Assembly (NCBI GenBank): GCA_030247885.1
Contig: JAPDRO010000022.1
Location: forward strand, 586,430-650,429
DNA: 64,000 nucleotides
Direction of reading: 5' to 3'
From: Taxawa tesnikishii (nom. ined.)
Taxonomy: Eukaryota > Ascomycota > Dothideomycetes > Dothideales
Below are positions 46,301 through 57,046 of this stretch, piece after piece (the first letter of the stretch is position 1; every line of letters begins with the position of its first letter). The position numbers and the translations under genes are program-made. The notes under the pieces were generated by a model. That model had not been told where the DNA came from, did no database searches, and was given only the letters and a program-made list of their open reading frames with translations.

Positions 46301-48387
46301 GAGAATTTACTTAGTTTTCTTAGAAGACTTACTATTAAGCTTTATCTTCGTATATTTGAATACTTAATCCCTATTAGCTAGCGTATTATAGTTAGTAATA
46401 TCCCTAGTAATATAACTATAATAAGTCTCTATAGTCGTCGTTAAGGCGTACTTACTATAACTCGTACTTATTATTAGTACTACGTAAAAACTCTATATAC
46501 GTTTCTTAGAAATAACTCCTTTAAAGTAGTTCTAATTAATAGTATCTTAAATAATATAGAGCCCCCTATTTATCTTTAGACTCGACTTCGTTTATAGTAA
46601 GCTAATAGTTCTTATAAGTCGCTTCGCGTAATAAATAAATAATATACCTTATAGACTTCTAAATTACTTACTTAACTAACAACCTTATTAACTTCTCTCG
46701 TACGATCTTCCTTAAGAAAGTCGGAGAAGGAAGTATCGTCTTTTAATCTAGTAAGTTTATATACTATTCTCGTAGTAACTTCCCCTTTTAAGGCTACTAT
46801 ATTTCCCTTAGAGTTTTCTTAAGCTCCTACCTTTATAAGATCTTAGCTTTTCTAGAAAATATTCTATTAATAAAAGATAGTAAAGTAAGAGCCTATTACG
46901 TCTAACTTACTTATTACTTCTTATATATAAATAAGTTAGTTATAACGAATTAAAGTTTCGTTCTTAGTAATAAGGAAGTCTCTTATAGCTTAGAATACTA
47001 TTTAGATAGCGTTAGTAATAAGGAAGTTTCTTACGTATTAAGATACTATTTAAGTAATAAAGATAATAATATTATAAAAGAAAGTAAAGATATAAATAAT
47101 CTAGAAGAAAAGCGTTCTATAAATAGTATATAAATTAACATTATTAACACTTTATAGCATACTAACGAGTCTCTAGATTTAGAGGAATATAACGACGCTA
47201 GTAAGAATCTCGAGACTAAGTTAAACTATAAGGAAACTTACGAGAGTTAAAGTAAAGTTATAACGTCGACTAGCTAGACTATAAAGGTATAATCGAAGCG
47301 AAGGATAAACTTAAGTTAAGTAACTCTATATACTCCGACTAGTATATAGGAAATTTATAGTACCTTTCCTATTTTACTTAGTATATACTTCTTTTATAAT
47401 TAGAGCTTAAGATAGTAATATATTATAGTTAGTTATATATCTAATAATTAGATATATAACTTATACTTATTTCTTAGTACCTTACCTTAATTATAACTCT
47501 ATCTACGCTAGTTATTAGCTAATTATAATATACGTCCGTTATTATAACTTAACTTTTATTTATAGTATTATTTAGTATTTTCGTTTAAGTATTAATATCT
47601 CCTATAAGTATAAAGCTTATATAGCCTTATATTACGCTAAGTAGAACAATTATACTATAATACGTATATAAATATATAGTAAGGACTAAGGGGCGTAAAA
47701 TACTACTTAGTTTACGAACGTTAAATAGTATTATAACTTTTACTATTAAGGTTCTTTAGTATATACGTAACTTAACTTACTATATTTACGAACGCTCTTT
47801 ACTTATAAGTTTTAAGTCTTACGTAAACCTTTATAAGATAGACGATATATATAATAAAGTCGAGGTCTACTACTTTACGTAAACTCTAATATACTAGTAA
47901 TAGTAGGAATTATGCCTTAAAGTTATAAGCTAGGATTAGAAATACTAGGGCTTAAATCTTATAAGATTAAATAGTAGAAGTACTATAACTATAACTTTAT
48001 AATACTACTCCTTATATAAACGTACTTAAAGATACTAGTATATTAGAGCGAGGATAGCTAGCTTAGTTATAGTAATAATAGTAAGGGTAAAATATAAGAA
48101 GTAAGCTTATAATAAAGACTTACTTTTACCTTATTTAAAACTCTTATCCCTCTCTTTATTCTTTCCTTAAGCTAGATACTTAATACTTATCCTTAAAGTA
48201 AATAAACTCTATAGTCGTTAAATAACCTAGTCTATCTAATAGGGATTAACCTCGAGTCTTTAACTCTAAGTAATAAAAGTAATATTAATTTAGAATTCTA
48301 AATATACTAATTTAGACTTATTTTATATACGAGTTAAATACATAGAGACGGGGTCTATATATCGATAGATAGATAGCTTAAATCCGG
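40351..48387. other. 8-kb RIPped interior between the direct repeats
   Basis: CpA and TpG almost completely lost. No protein family can be recognised by eye, even allowing for RIP, although stretches such as 42.5-45.4 kb have codon-like texture on the plus strand. A large retroelement interior is the simplest reading. Also contains a transition to less mutated DNA from about 48350. Confidence 0.4.
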
Positions 48388-49095
48388 AGTAGTCGAGGGT
48401 TAGGATTAGGCCGGGCGTCGAAGGGACTTAGTCAAATTTCAAAATCTTTAACTTGGAGTACTTTCATCTATAACTCTGCGAATATTAGTCCTATAGAAAA
48501 ACTTTGTATATCGCAATTGTTCTTTTTAGCTAGATCTAAAACTTTACTATACATCGTTTTCTATAATTCCTACGTCTTGCGGAGTTATTTACAATTGTTC
48601 GTCGAAAGAGAAAGGAACAAAGATTTTGAAGTTCTTCGCTAAGACTAGACACTTTGGAGCATTGTGATTGGCCGCTTGAATCCAGGGCTTATGCCAAGGC
48701 TAGACAGTTTCGAGTCTTCTTATTGGCTAGAGTAGTCCTAACTCGATATCTCTATGAAAATTGCTTCTATAAAATAAGTCTATATATCGCAATTATTCTT
48801 CTTAACTAGATCTAAAACTCTACTATATATTGTTTTTTATAATCCTTACGTCTTACGTAGTTATCTATAATTATTTGTCGAAAGAAAAAGATAAGAAGAT
48901 TTTAAAGTTCTTCGCTAAGACTAGATACTTTAAAGTATTATAATTAGCTTATCTACTTTAGAGTCTAGACCCTAATACTAAGGCTAAATACTAGCGAGTA
49001 TTATAATTAGCTTATTTCCTTATATACCTTCTTAAACTTTTAACTTTATATAAAAGGCTTTTTATACCTTTTAATTTATACTCTCTCTTATCTAG
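48388..49095 (+). repeat. ~700-bp direct repeat, right copy, half un-RIPped
   Basis: Partner of 39654-40350. Its first sub-unit (48388-48780) still contains many CpA and TpG (for example CACTTTGGAGCATTGTGATT), while its second sub-unit from about 48790 is fully RIPped. The other three related sub-units in the window are RIPped, so this one preserves the near-ancestral sequence. Confidence 0.6.
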
Positions 49096-50265
49096 CTACT
49101 ATTTTAGAGAAAACTATACTATAGTTTTTAGAGTTACCTCGTAAATTTTAACCTTAGTACGAACTATTATTTTAGAAATTATAGTCTAGTTTTTATAGTC
49201 TAGTTTTCTACTTACTAATTAGGTTTTACTATTATAATTAGACTTATACTAAGTACACTTTAATACTTTCGTTTAAGGATAAAGAGAAATCCCGTTAGTT
49301 AATAAAATAGCGGCGTTTTTAGAAACTATATTAAATAATTATATAAGTTCTAGTAATTTAGTATTATATAATCCTTAATATTAGATAGTAATATATATTC
49401 CCTATATAACTTATATAGTTCCTAGAGATAAAGTAAAGAGATACTTAGTAAAGTAATATAAAGATTAGCCTTTAAAGTTACGTAAAGAAGTTATAATATA
49501 TTACTCTTAATTACGCTTTACTTAACTTAATTAAGTTACTTTACTTAACTCTAACGATTTTCTAATTCCTAGTTTACTAGTATATAATAGTCTTAAGTAT
49601 CGAGAGTATTAGTACTTTTACGTAAGTAAAGTAAAGATAAAGGAATACTATTAAAATAACTATAAATAAGTAAAAGTAAAAGGTACTTAGTAAAATATAG
49701 TAAGTATTTAGATATTCTTTAGTAGGCCTTATAGGAAGTTCTTTAAAGTAAAAGTAGTTAAGAAAGAAGAGAAAAATAGGCGAGATTAGTAATTAAAGCT
49801 TAAGTTAACTATTTAGACTTTATTAAAAGAAAGTAAGAAGTAAGATTATAAAGAAGTAAAGTAAGTAACTTAAGTTAATATTAATTAGCTTATAGTAAAT
49901 AATACGCTATAAATAAGGAAGACGTAGTAAGTAAGGAAATTCTTAAGTAAAAATATACTTACTATTATAATATATAGTAATAAGTCGAGTCTAAAAGAAG
50001 GAAGCTTAAAGCTAATATAAGAGTCTATTAAGTATATCTTTTAGCGTTATAAAGAGAGTATTACTAGTTAATATAAGAACGAAGAAGATAATAACTTAGT
50101 ACTTAGCTAGCTAAATAGTCCTTAATAAGAGAAGTTTAATTCTAAGCTATTTAGTATTTATTATAAGTAGTTAATATATATTAAGTATACGAGCTATATA
50201 GCCTAAGTAATATATTACTTTATATAATTATAGTACTTAGAAAATTAGTATAACTATAAACTATT
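49096..50265. other. RIPped DNA, target of the gypsy insertion
   Basis: AT-rich, CpA/TpG-free. Interrupted at CTATT by the retrotransposon and continuing after 57041. No recognisable feature. Confidence 0.5.
50261..50265. repeat. Target-site duplication, left copy (CTATT)
   Basis: CTATT immediately before the 5' LTR; repeated at 57042-57046 after the 3' LTR. Five bases is the usual size for Ty3/gypsy integrases. Confidence 0.9.
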
Positions 50266-50596
50266 TGTTACGGGCTGTGCAGGCAACAACCCCACAGCTG
50301 CAGTCTGCTCAGTAGCCAAGAGTTCTTGGCTGGACTGAGCAGCAGGATTCATGCACGTTGCTCAGTTGCTCAGTACTGCTCAGTACTACTAATCAACTGA
50401 GCACAACTGATCAAGCTTTTGAGGCACGAGTCTCCTTGAGTATATAGTTACCTTTCCCTACCTTAGATAGGAGCTTCGTGCTCAACTCATGTAGCAAGTT
50501 CAATCACTGCCTTTTGCTATACAGTTCCAATACCTGCCTACCTACAATACTACTGCTCCCTACCTTACCTGTCTAGCCTAAGGTCAACCTGTTACA
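50266..50596 (+). repeat. 5' LTR, 331 bp
   Basis: Begins TGTTACGGGCTGTGCAGGCA and ends CAACCTGTTACA, i.e. TGTTAC...GTTACA with a short inverted TGT/ACA end. It contains repeated CTCAGT words, with an inverted pair (CTCAGTTG / CAACTGAG) at about 50360-50405, and a TATA box at 50441. Confidence 0.95.
50441..50447 (+). promoter_or_regulatory. LTR TATA box
   Basis: GAGTATATAGTTACC in the middle of the LTR; the RNA start (U3/R border) is expected about 25-35 bases downstream, near 50466-50478. Confidence 0.5.
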
Positions 50597-50598
50597 CT

Positions 50599-50606
50599 TT
50601 GAGCAC
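50599..50606 (+). other. Putative self-priming primer-binding site
   Basis: TTGAGCAC, two bases after the 5' LTR, is complementary to GTGCTCAA at 50478-50485, close to the predicted 5' end of the element's RNA. No tRNA-type TGG primer site is seen here. Tf1/sushi-type elements prime themselves by folding the RNA 5' end onto such a site; eight paired bases is short, so this is tentative. Confidence 0.35.
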
Positions 50607-50659
50607 CACGCTTAGGGTACCGAGCTTTGAGTATTGTACGACGATACACCGACTAGTGT

Positions 50660-51997
50660 ATGTCATCCGACGAATCCTCTTCTGGTTCCAACAACAGTTC
50701 CGACTACGAGTCCGAAGATAGTCAACCAATTAGACCAACACTCCATACCGGACTCACCTATCAACTTGGCAATATGACGGACCGTGTCACAAGCCCAACG
50801 CCATCCATCTCAGGCCGCCAGCCTAGAGCCGTTCCGGCTCCTGCCCAGGTTAGCGAAGTTACTACTATCCGGACTCTCAAGATCCCTATGCCGGATACCT
50901 TCGATGGAACTCGTGCCAAGCTGAAGGCATTCAAGACCCAAGTTGGACTGTACATTCAGTTCAACAGTGCCTATTTTCAGAATGATATGGACAAGATCAT
51001 GTTCATGATCACGTTCTTCCGAGGACCAGCTTTCGACTGGGTTGACCCTCACTACACCGAGTATCGTGAGCGTCCCCCAACTAGTCGAAATGTGGCAACC
51101 GAGCTCTTTTCGAAAGTTTCGCTACTTTCCAGGAAAAGCTCACCATGGTCTTCGGGAACATCGATGAAAAACGGAACGCAGAGAGAGATTCAGAACCTAC
51201 GCCAACGAGCTTCGGCTACCGAGTACTTAGCCAAGTTCCAGCGTTTGGCCACTAGGACCGAATGGGATACCGATGCCCTCCTGGCTCAGTTCTATCGAGG
51301 ACTGAAGGACTCCGTTAAGGATGAAATCGCCAAGATCGACCGCCCTACCGATCTTGAAGCCATGTACACACTCGCAGTTCGTATTGACACCCGTCAGTAC
51401 GAAAGACAGTTAGAGAAGAAAGGAAGTTACGTACCCTTCCACTCTAAGAAGTCTCAGAAGACTCGCGAGCACTATGGACCACAGCCAATGGAGATCGACG
51501 CCACTAGAGGAAGACCCCTGTTCAACAAGCCCCAGAAAGGTTTCGTCAAGAACAAAGGAAACAAGGGAGATAAAACCTGTTATGGATGCGGGAGGAAGGG
51601 ACATTTCCTGCGAGACTGTCGCAGTCGCAAACAGAACCTCCCTAGAACCGGACCCCCACGACAGATAGCCGCTACTGAGGCCCGGGACCATCATAACAGC
51701 CTCACTTGGACAGCCTGCTATGATGACTCGTGCCGCACCCATCTGAGTGATAAGCAAGGGTCAGGATGGTTCCCTAGCAAACCACGCAACTCCCAGACGT
51801 TCGCAGCAACCAGGATCAACGCGGGACAACAACAAGGGGCGTCTTGGGAAAGAACTTTACAGTACCTGGATGACTCCGATGGATCCGACGGAGTAAGCGT
51901 CGGAGAAAATCCCGACGGCCCGATCCCTGCAGAAAGCCCCCAACGGGCCGAAGTGAGAGGAATCGCATTCTCAATGGAAACCATCTCACCGGACTGA
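50660..51997 (+). CDS. Gag of the gypsy element
   Basis: 446 codons including stop. A Ser/Asp-rich head, a capsid-like region (LKIPMPDTFDGTRAKLKAF ... RGPAFDWVDPH ... SATEYLAKFQRLA), basic linker and one CCHC zinc knuckle CYGCGRKGHFLRDC at about residue 308, as expected for RNA packaging. Two compensating losses, an A at 51113-51115 and a GA at 51181-51186, leave about 24 residues between them out of frame. The stop at 51995 may itself follow from a lost G at 51991-51992, since the downstream acidic stretch continues in the next frame; if so gag and pol are one polyprotein of 1837 codons. Confidence 0.85.
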   Translation: MSSDESSSGSNNSSDYESEDSQPIRPTLHTGLTYQLGNMTDRVTSPTPSISGRQPRAVPAPAQVSEVTTIRTLKIPMPDTFDGTRAKLKAFKTQVGLYIQFNSAYFQNDMDKIMFMITFFRGPAFDWVDPHYTEYRERPPTSRNVATELFSKVSLLSRKSSPWSSGTSMKNGTQREIQNLRQRASATEYLAKFQRLATRTEWDTDALLAQFYRGLKDSVKDEIAKIDRPTDLEAMYTLAVRIDTRQYERQLEKKGSYVPFHSKKSQKTREHYGPQPMEIDATRGRPLFNKPQKGFVKNKGNKGDKTCYGCGRKGHFLRDCRSRKQNLPRTGPPRQIAATEARDHHNSLTWTACYDDSCRTHLSDKQGSGWFPSKPRNSQTFAATRINAGQQQGASWERTLQYLDDSDGSDGVSVGENPDGPIPAESPQRAEVRGIAFSMETISPD

Positions 51998-54900
51998 AGT
52001 CCACCGGACTAGAGTCCGCAGGAGAAGAGTCCGCAGGAGAAGAGTCCGCGGAGGACAGCTCCGAAAATGAATCGACCGATCCAAACAATTCATCGGACGA
52101 TTCGGAGCCGGGAATCCATGACCGATACGCTCAGCTTATTATTCGGCACCCGACACCGAGCCTAAGGGAACAAAGTCAGCAGGAACGTCTAAGAGAAGCG
52201 TACGATACCGCGTTCTGTATCTTACACGCACGCCAAGACGTAGCCCGATATTGGCTACAAGAAGTGGAAAGAAGCATTCGAAATGCTATTGAAGGAGGAC
52301 CCCTTACCGAAACTGTTTCGCTTAGCTACCGAGACATTATTCAAGAGAAGGTCCCCCAGGCAGCTTGTTTACTAAACAAGGAGGATACATAACCCCGGAC
52401 AATGGTTACATCCCTAGAGAACTCCGCCTCAGAGTTAAGACTATTCAAGAAGAATACAAGAAGCGAGACCCTAAGGTCAACCCTCATGCTCGGGTTGACC
52501 CACAAGACTTTCAGTACTATCAGGCCCCAGCGATCTTACGAAGAATTGCGCAGGAACCAAAAAACTGATAGGCTCTTCGGGCACCAGGTCGCCGAAGAAG
52601 CCCGAACAATGGCCTGACACGAGATACGGACCAGTATCAGTACTTGGAAAGCAACAGACAATCGCTTCGACTAGATACTCGAACAACTTTCGAGTATGGA
52701 TCAAGGTATGCGGTCAATCCGCGAGAGCCTTGATAGACTCCGGATGCACAGGGATCTTCATGACCCCTACGTTTGCCGCAAAGACAGGAACGACCCTGTA
52801 TGCGAAGAAAGAACCGTTTCCGCTATGTGCGATCGACGGGAAGCCCGTGGAATATAACTCCGGAGTAGTGGATCAAGAAACGGGAAGGATACCTCTTGCG
52901 ATGGGACGCCACCGAGAGAAGCTTCGATTCGACATCACGGACACACCGGGATCGGATGTGGTCCTAGGATTGCCATGGCTAAAGAACGCCAACCCAGTGA
53001 TAGACTGGAGGAACGAGAAAATCTCGTTTAGCGAATCGATGAAGTCAATGCCTCTGTCTGCAGTGCACGACGCGCTGGACATGATTGACATCTGTGCTAT
53101 GACAGCAGCAGAAACCAGACAGCGGATTCAAGAAGAACCCGAGAACGTACAGATCCTATGGAGCAGGCAAGAGATTTGCGCCGCCGAACCGACTCCAATT
53201 CCTGCAGAATACAAGGAGTTCGAAGAACTATTCAGGGAAGAAAGTGACCAGGAGGCACTACCTGAACACCAGTCATGGGATCATGAAATCAAGCTTATGG
53301 AGGAAAGAACCCACCAAACAGGCGATCTATCCACTATCGGCCGAGAAGCTTGAAGCGCTTCGTACATACCTCGAAGAGAACTTACGGAAGGGATTTATCC
53401 GAGAATCACAGTCACCCGCCGGATATCCTATTCTCTTCGTACCGAAGCCAGACGGTAGTTTACGACTCTGTGTCGACTACCGAGGACTGAACAACATCAC
53501 AATCAAGAACAGTTATCCGCTACCACTTATTTCGGAACTCCAGGATCGACTCCAAGGAGCCCAATGGTTCACGAAATTCGACATACCCGCAGCCTATAAC
53601 CGGATACGTATGAAACACGGAGAAGAGTGGAAGACCGCGTTTCGAACCCGATTTGGACATTACGAGTATTTGGTCATGCCTTTCGGATTGACTAATGCTC
53701 CGGCTACGTTCAAGCTTTCATCAACAACGTACTACGACAGCATCTCGATGTGTTTGTTACAGTGTACCTAGACGACATTTTGGTCTATTCGAAGACCAAA
53801 GAGGAACACGTAAAACACGTTCGGCTAGTGCTGAAAGCATTGCAACAGGCTCGGCTACGATTGAAACCGAAGAAGTGCGAATTTCATGTACAGGAAGTAC
53901 AGTTTCTGGGATACATCATCACTAGAAATGGACTCAAGATGGACCAATCTAAGGTTACCGCAGTAACAAGTTGGCCCACACCAACTTCAGTCAAGGAAGT
54001 CCAGTCATTCCTAGGATTCGCCAACTTCTATCGACGGTTTATCAACGGATATTCCCGGATAACGACACCCCTCACATCCATGACCAAGAAGGATCAAGGA
54101 TTTGAATGGACCAAGGAAGCGAACGACGCTTTTGAAGAACTCAAGCAACGCTTCACGACACAACCCGTATTGGCCATGTTCGATCCGGAAAAGCCAATCA
54201 CGGTAGAAACGGATGCATCCGATGCAGCTATCGGAGCATGCCTAAGTCAACCAGACGAGCAAGGACGCCTGCACCCTATTGCGTTTCACTCCAGAAAGTT
54301 CAGCCCCGCAGAACTGAACTACGAGATACACGACAAGGAGCTACTCGCTATTGTCGATGCTTTCAAACAATGGAAGGTATACCTTGAAGGACCGAAACAC
54401 CAGGTCAAGGTATACACGGATCACAAGAATCTTCTGTACTTCACGACTACGAAGAGCCTGAACAGAAGACAAGTTCGATGGTCAGAGGAGTTGTCTTCAT
54501 ACAACTTTCAGATCATTTACAGGAAAGGATCAGAAAACGCTAAAGCCGATGCTTTGAGCCGAAGAACTGATTACCTCAAGGATAAGCCCAAGACGATTCA
54601 GGCTATCCTACGAACAGACACCGAAGGAAATCTCGAATACAATCGACACGTCATTGCGGCCACACTGACTATCGAGAATCGAGACTTCGAAAACAAAGTG
54701 CGTCAAGCACTAGAACAGGACACAATCGCGGCTGAAATCATGAGTGATCCCGAGAATCACCAGGGATTTCAGGTATATAACAGACTTCTACTGTTTGAAG
54801 GTCTTATATACGTACCTACCAAGTGTCGACAAGAACTCGTGGACAACTTTCACAGTTCGCAAATCCATGGACATCAAGGAATCGATAAAACTCTTGAACG

Positions 54901-56158
54901 GATCACCCGAACCTACTACTTCCCCGGAATACGGAAGTACGTAGAGGAGTTCATTCGAAAGTGCGACATCTGTCGACGAACGAAGCATGACAGACACAGA
55001 CCCTATGGACTCATGAAGTCTCCGACTACGCCACCTGGCGCATGGACTTCAATCGCATTAGACTGGATAGTGAAGTTACCACTATCCGAGGAACCCGTCA
55101 CTAAGGTGAAATACGACTCCATACTGGTAATAACCGACCGATTGACCAAGTATGCGTATTTCCTGCCATACAAGGAAACAGCCAGTACCGAAGACCTAGC
55201 TTACATTCCTCCGAAACATTGTAGCAAATCATGCTATGCCCAAGGAAATCATTTCGGACAGAGACAAACTCCTTAAGTCGAACTTCTGGAAATCACTCAC
55301 AACACAACTTGGAATCAATCACAAGTTGTCAACATCGTATCATCCACAGACGGATGGACAGACGGAACGACTCAACCAGACCCTAGAACAGTATCTTCGC
55401 TGCTACATCAATTATCAGCAAGATAACTGGGTACGACTATTACCCGTCGCACAGTTGGCATATAACAGTGCGAAAACAGAGACAACTTCAGTCTCACCTT
55501 TCTTTGCGAATTATGGTTTCGAACCGACAGTCAGACATGAACCGCGAGAATTCGGCTTCATCGCCGAAGCAGCCACAGTCGCTGTAGAACAATTGCAAGA
55601 ACTACATGCAGAATTACAGAAAGACATCAAGTTCTTATCCACCCGAGCAAGCATCTACTACAACCGAAAGAGAGCTAGGGGACCTACTCTCAAAGAGGGG
55701 ATAAAGTCTATCTTTTGCGACGCAACATCAAGACTAAGCGACCAAGCGACAAGCTGGACTACACGAAACTCGGACCATTCAGGATTCGAAAAGTCAAAGG
55801 ACCTGTCAATTACGAGCTAGAGTTACCTGCTCGAATGAGAATACACCCAGTATTCCACATTTCTCTCTTGGAACCCGCCGACACCGAGACGCCTATCCAA
55901 GACACACCACCTGGTATCGATCCAGAAAGCCAGAACGCCGATTATGAGATCGAAAGGATCCTAGACGACAAGTTGATTAGAGGAAAGCGCCACTACCTCG
56001 TCAAGTGGAAAGGATATGACGATACCGAGAATACCTGGGAACCAACGGAACACTTCAACTCCCTGAGGGTTCTATGGCAATACCGCCAGAATCGGGAAAG
56101 TCCCAGAAGGAGTCAGGCATCCCATCCAACGCGCTCCAGGTCTGAGGAGAAAGATTGA
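51998..56158 (+). CDS. Pol of the gypsy element (PR-RT-RNaseH-IN-chromodomain), frame-broken
   Basis: Domains in order: acidic linker; retropepsin ALIDSGCTG at about 52730; reverse transcriptase with [21 protein letters not shown] and the YLDD catalytic motif near 53766; RNase H with [14 protein letters not shown] and [10 protein letters not shown]; integrase zinc domain HGHQ ... CDIC; integrase core with [14 protein letters not shown] and [10 protein letters not shown] giving D, D, E; and a C-terminal chromodomain ([11 protein letters not shown] ... [17 protein letters not shown]) that targets histone-marked heterochromatin. Breaks by lost bases: 52353-52357 (C), 52559-52564 (A), 53302-53303 (two G), 53711 (C), 55208 (AC unit), 55697-55700 (G). 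All catalytic residues are present. Confidence 0.88.
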
Positions 56159-56657
56159 GAGCAAGCCCGCGGGAAGGACTATCAAAGGTGATGGTCTCCT
56201 CAGCTTCTTGCTGCTCCGCCGCCTCCAAATCTCGAATTGTTCCCTCCTCGACCGCTATCGCCTCTTCTGCTCGCCTATCCAACAGATCCATCTGTTGACG
56301 CAACCGCATTTCCCTTGCGAACGCAACTCGCAACTCTTCCCGAGCCTTCTCTTGCGCCTCGTAGGCCTCCTTTATTCCTTTGCGGAGTTTCGCCTTTTCA
56401 CTCTTTAGGCGCTCCCACTCCGACTGTGTGACCCGGAGATCACACCGTTGCCCACGACGCAGACACTCGCTGCATTTTCCAGAACGGACGTGTACTTTAC
56501 ACACCCTCTTGTGCTTCTTGCAAGTCGCGCACGGTTTAACCATGATGTCGCCAAATGATTCGATAAAATCCGCAAGTTTTCGACGACGGATAGTGCTGGA
56601 GTCAAGTGTTGACTTGGGCATCGTGGAGAAAAGCCATGACGACTGAAGTATGGACAC
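56055..56657 (-). CDS. Antisense Zn2Cys6-like/coiled-coil protein inside the gypsy element
   Basis: An uninterrupted 200-codon frame on the opposite strand to gag-pol, overlapping the 3' end of pol by 104 bases tail to tail and starting 54 bases before the 3' LTR. About residues 43-73 hold the cysteine pattern C-x2-C-x6-C-x8-C-x2-C-x6-C (KPCATCKKHKRVCKV, then GKCSECLRRGQRC), the spacing of fungal zinc-cluster DNA-binding domains. A long charged coiled coil follows (ERLKSEKAKLRKGIKEA to about residue 150), then an acidic/hydrophobic tail. The second ATG (MPKSTLDSS, 56621) is a likely start. It is the only large frame in the element with no indel. Similar stand-alone fungal predictions are familiar to me. 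DNA or RNA binding and control of the element are inference. Confidence 0.7.
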   Translation of the reverse strand: MSILQSSWLFSTMPKSTLDSSTIRRRKLADFIESFGDIMVKPCATCKKHKRVCKVHVRSGKCSECLRRGQRCDLRVTQSEWERLKSEKAKLRKGIKEAYEAQEKAREELRVAFAREMRLRQQMDLLDRRAEEAIAVEEGTIRDLEAAEQQEAEETITFDSPSRGLALNLSPQTWSALDGMPDSFWDFPDSGGIAIEPSGS

Positions 56658-56701
56658 TGCCTAGATTATAACATAAGCTCCGAGACGAAGCTAGTCTAGA
56701 A

Positions 56702-56710
56702 GGGGGATAG
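56702..56710 (+). other. Polypurine tract
   Basis: AGAAGGGGGATAG directly before the 3' LTR, the expected primer for plus-strand DNA. Confidence 0.75.
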
Positions 56711-57041
56711 TGTTACGGGCTGTGCAGGCAACAACCCCACAGCTGCAGTCTGCTCAGTAGCCAAGAGTTCTTGGCTGGACTGAGCAGCAGGATTCATGCA
56801 CGTTGCTCAGTTGCTCAGTACTGCTCAGTACTACTAATCAACTGAGCACAACTGATCAAGCTTTTGAGGCACGAGTCTCCTTGAGTATATAGTTACCTTT
56901 CCCTACCTTAGATAGGAGCTTCGTGCTCAACTCATGTAGCAAGTTCAATCACTGCCTTTTGCTATACAGTTCCAATACCTGCCTACCTACAATACTACTG
57001 CTCCCTACCTTACCTGTCTAGCCTAAGGTCAACCTGTTACA
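56711..57041 (+). repeat. 3' LTR, 331 bp
   Basis: Same length and, as far as I can read, same sequence as the 5' LTR. Followed by the CTATT target duplication. Confidence 0.95.
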
Positions 57042-57046
57042 CTATT

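Larger units (their letters stand above)
50266..57041 (+). mobile_element. Ty3/gypsy chromovirus LTR retrotransposon, young insertion
   Basis: 6776 bases flanked by the 5-bp target duplication CTATT (50261-50265 and 57042-57046). Two 331-bp LTRs read the same by eye, which implies a very recent insertion. Order: LTR, primer-binding region, gag with CCHC knuckle, protease, reverse transcriptase, RNase H, integrase, chromodomain, antisense ORF, polypurine tract, LTR. The chromodomain places it among the chromoviruses. It is not RIPped although it sits in fully RIPped DNA. Its gag-pol frame is broken at about nine places, all apparent losses of one or two bases in short runs. Confidence 0.95.

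Noticed and set aside
40351-48387. Specific protein assignment (for example LINE, Helitron or Copia) for the interior
   Set aside because: Even reading through RIP changes, I could not identify any diagnostic motif with confidence.
7414-55700. Programmed ribosomal frameshifting as the cause of the frame breaks
   Set aside because: Breaks occur in unrelated host genes and several times per gene, without slippery heptamers; base loss in runs explains all of them.
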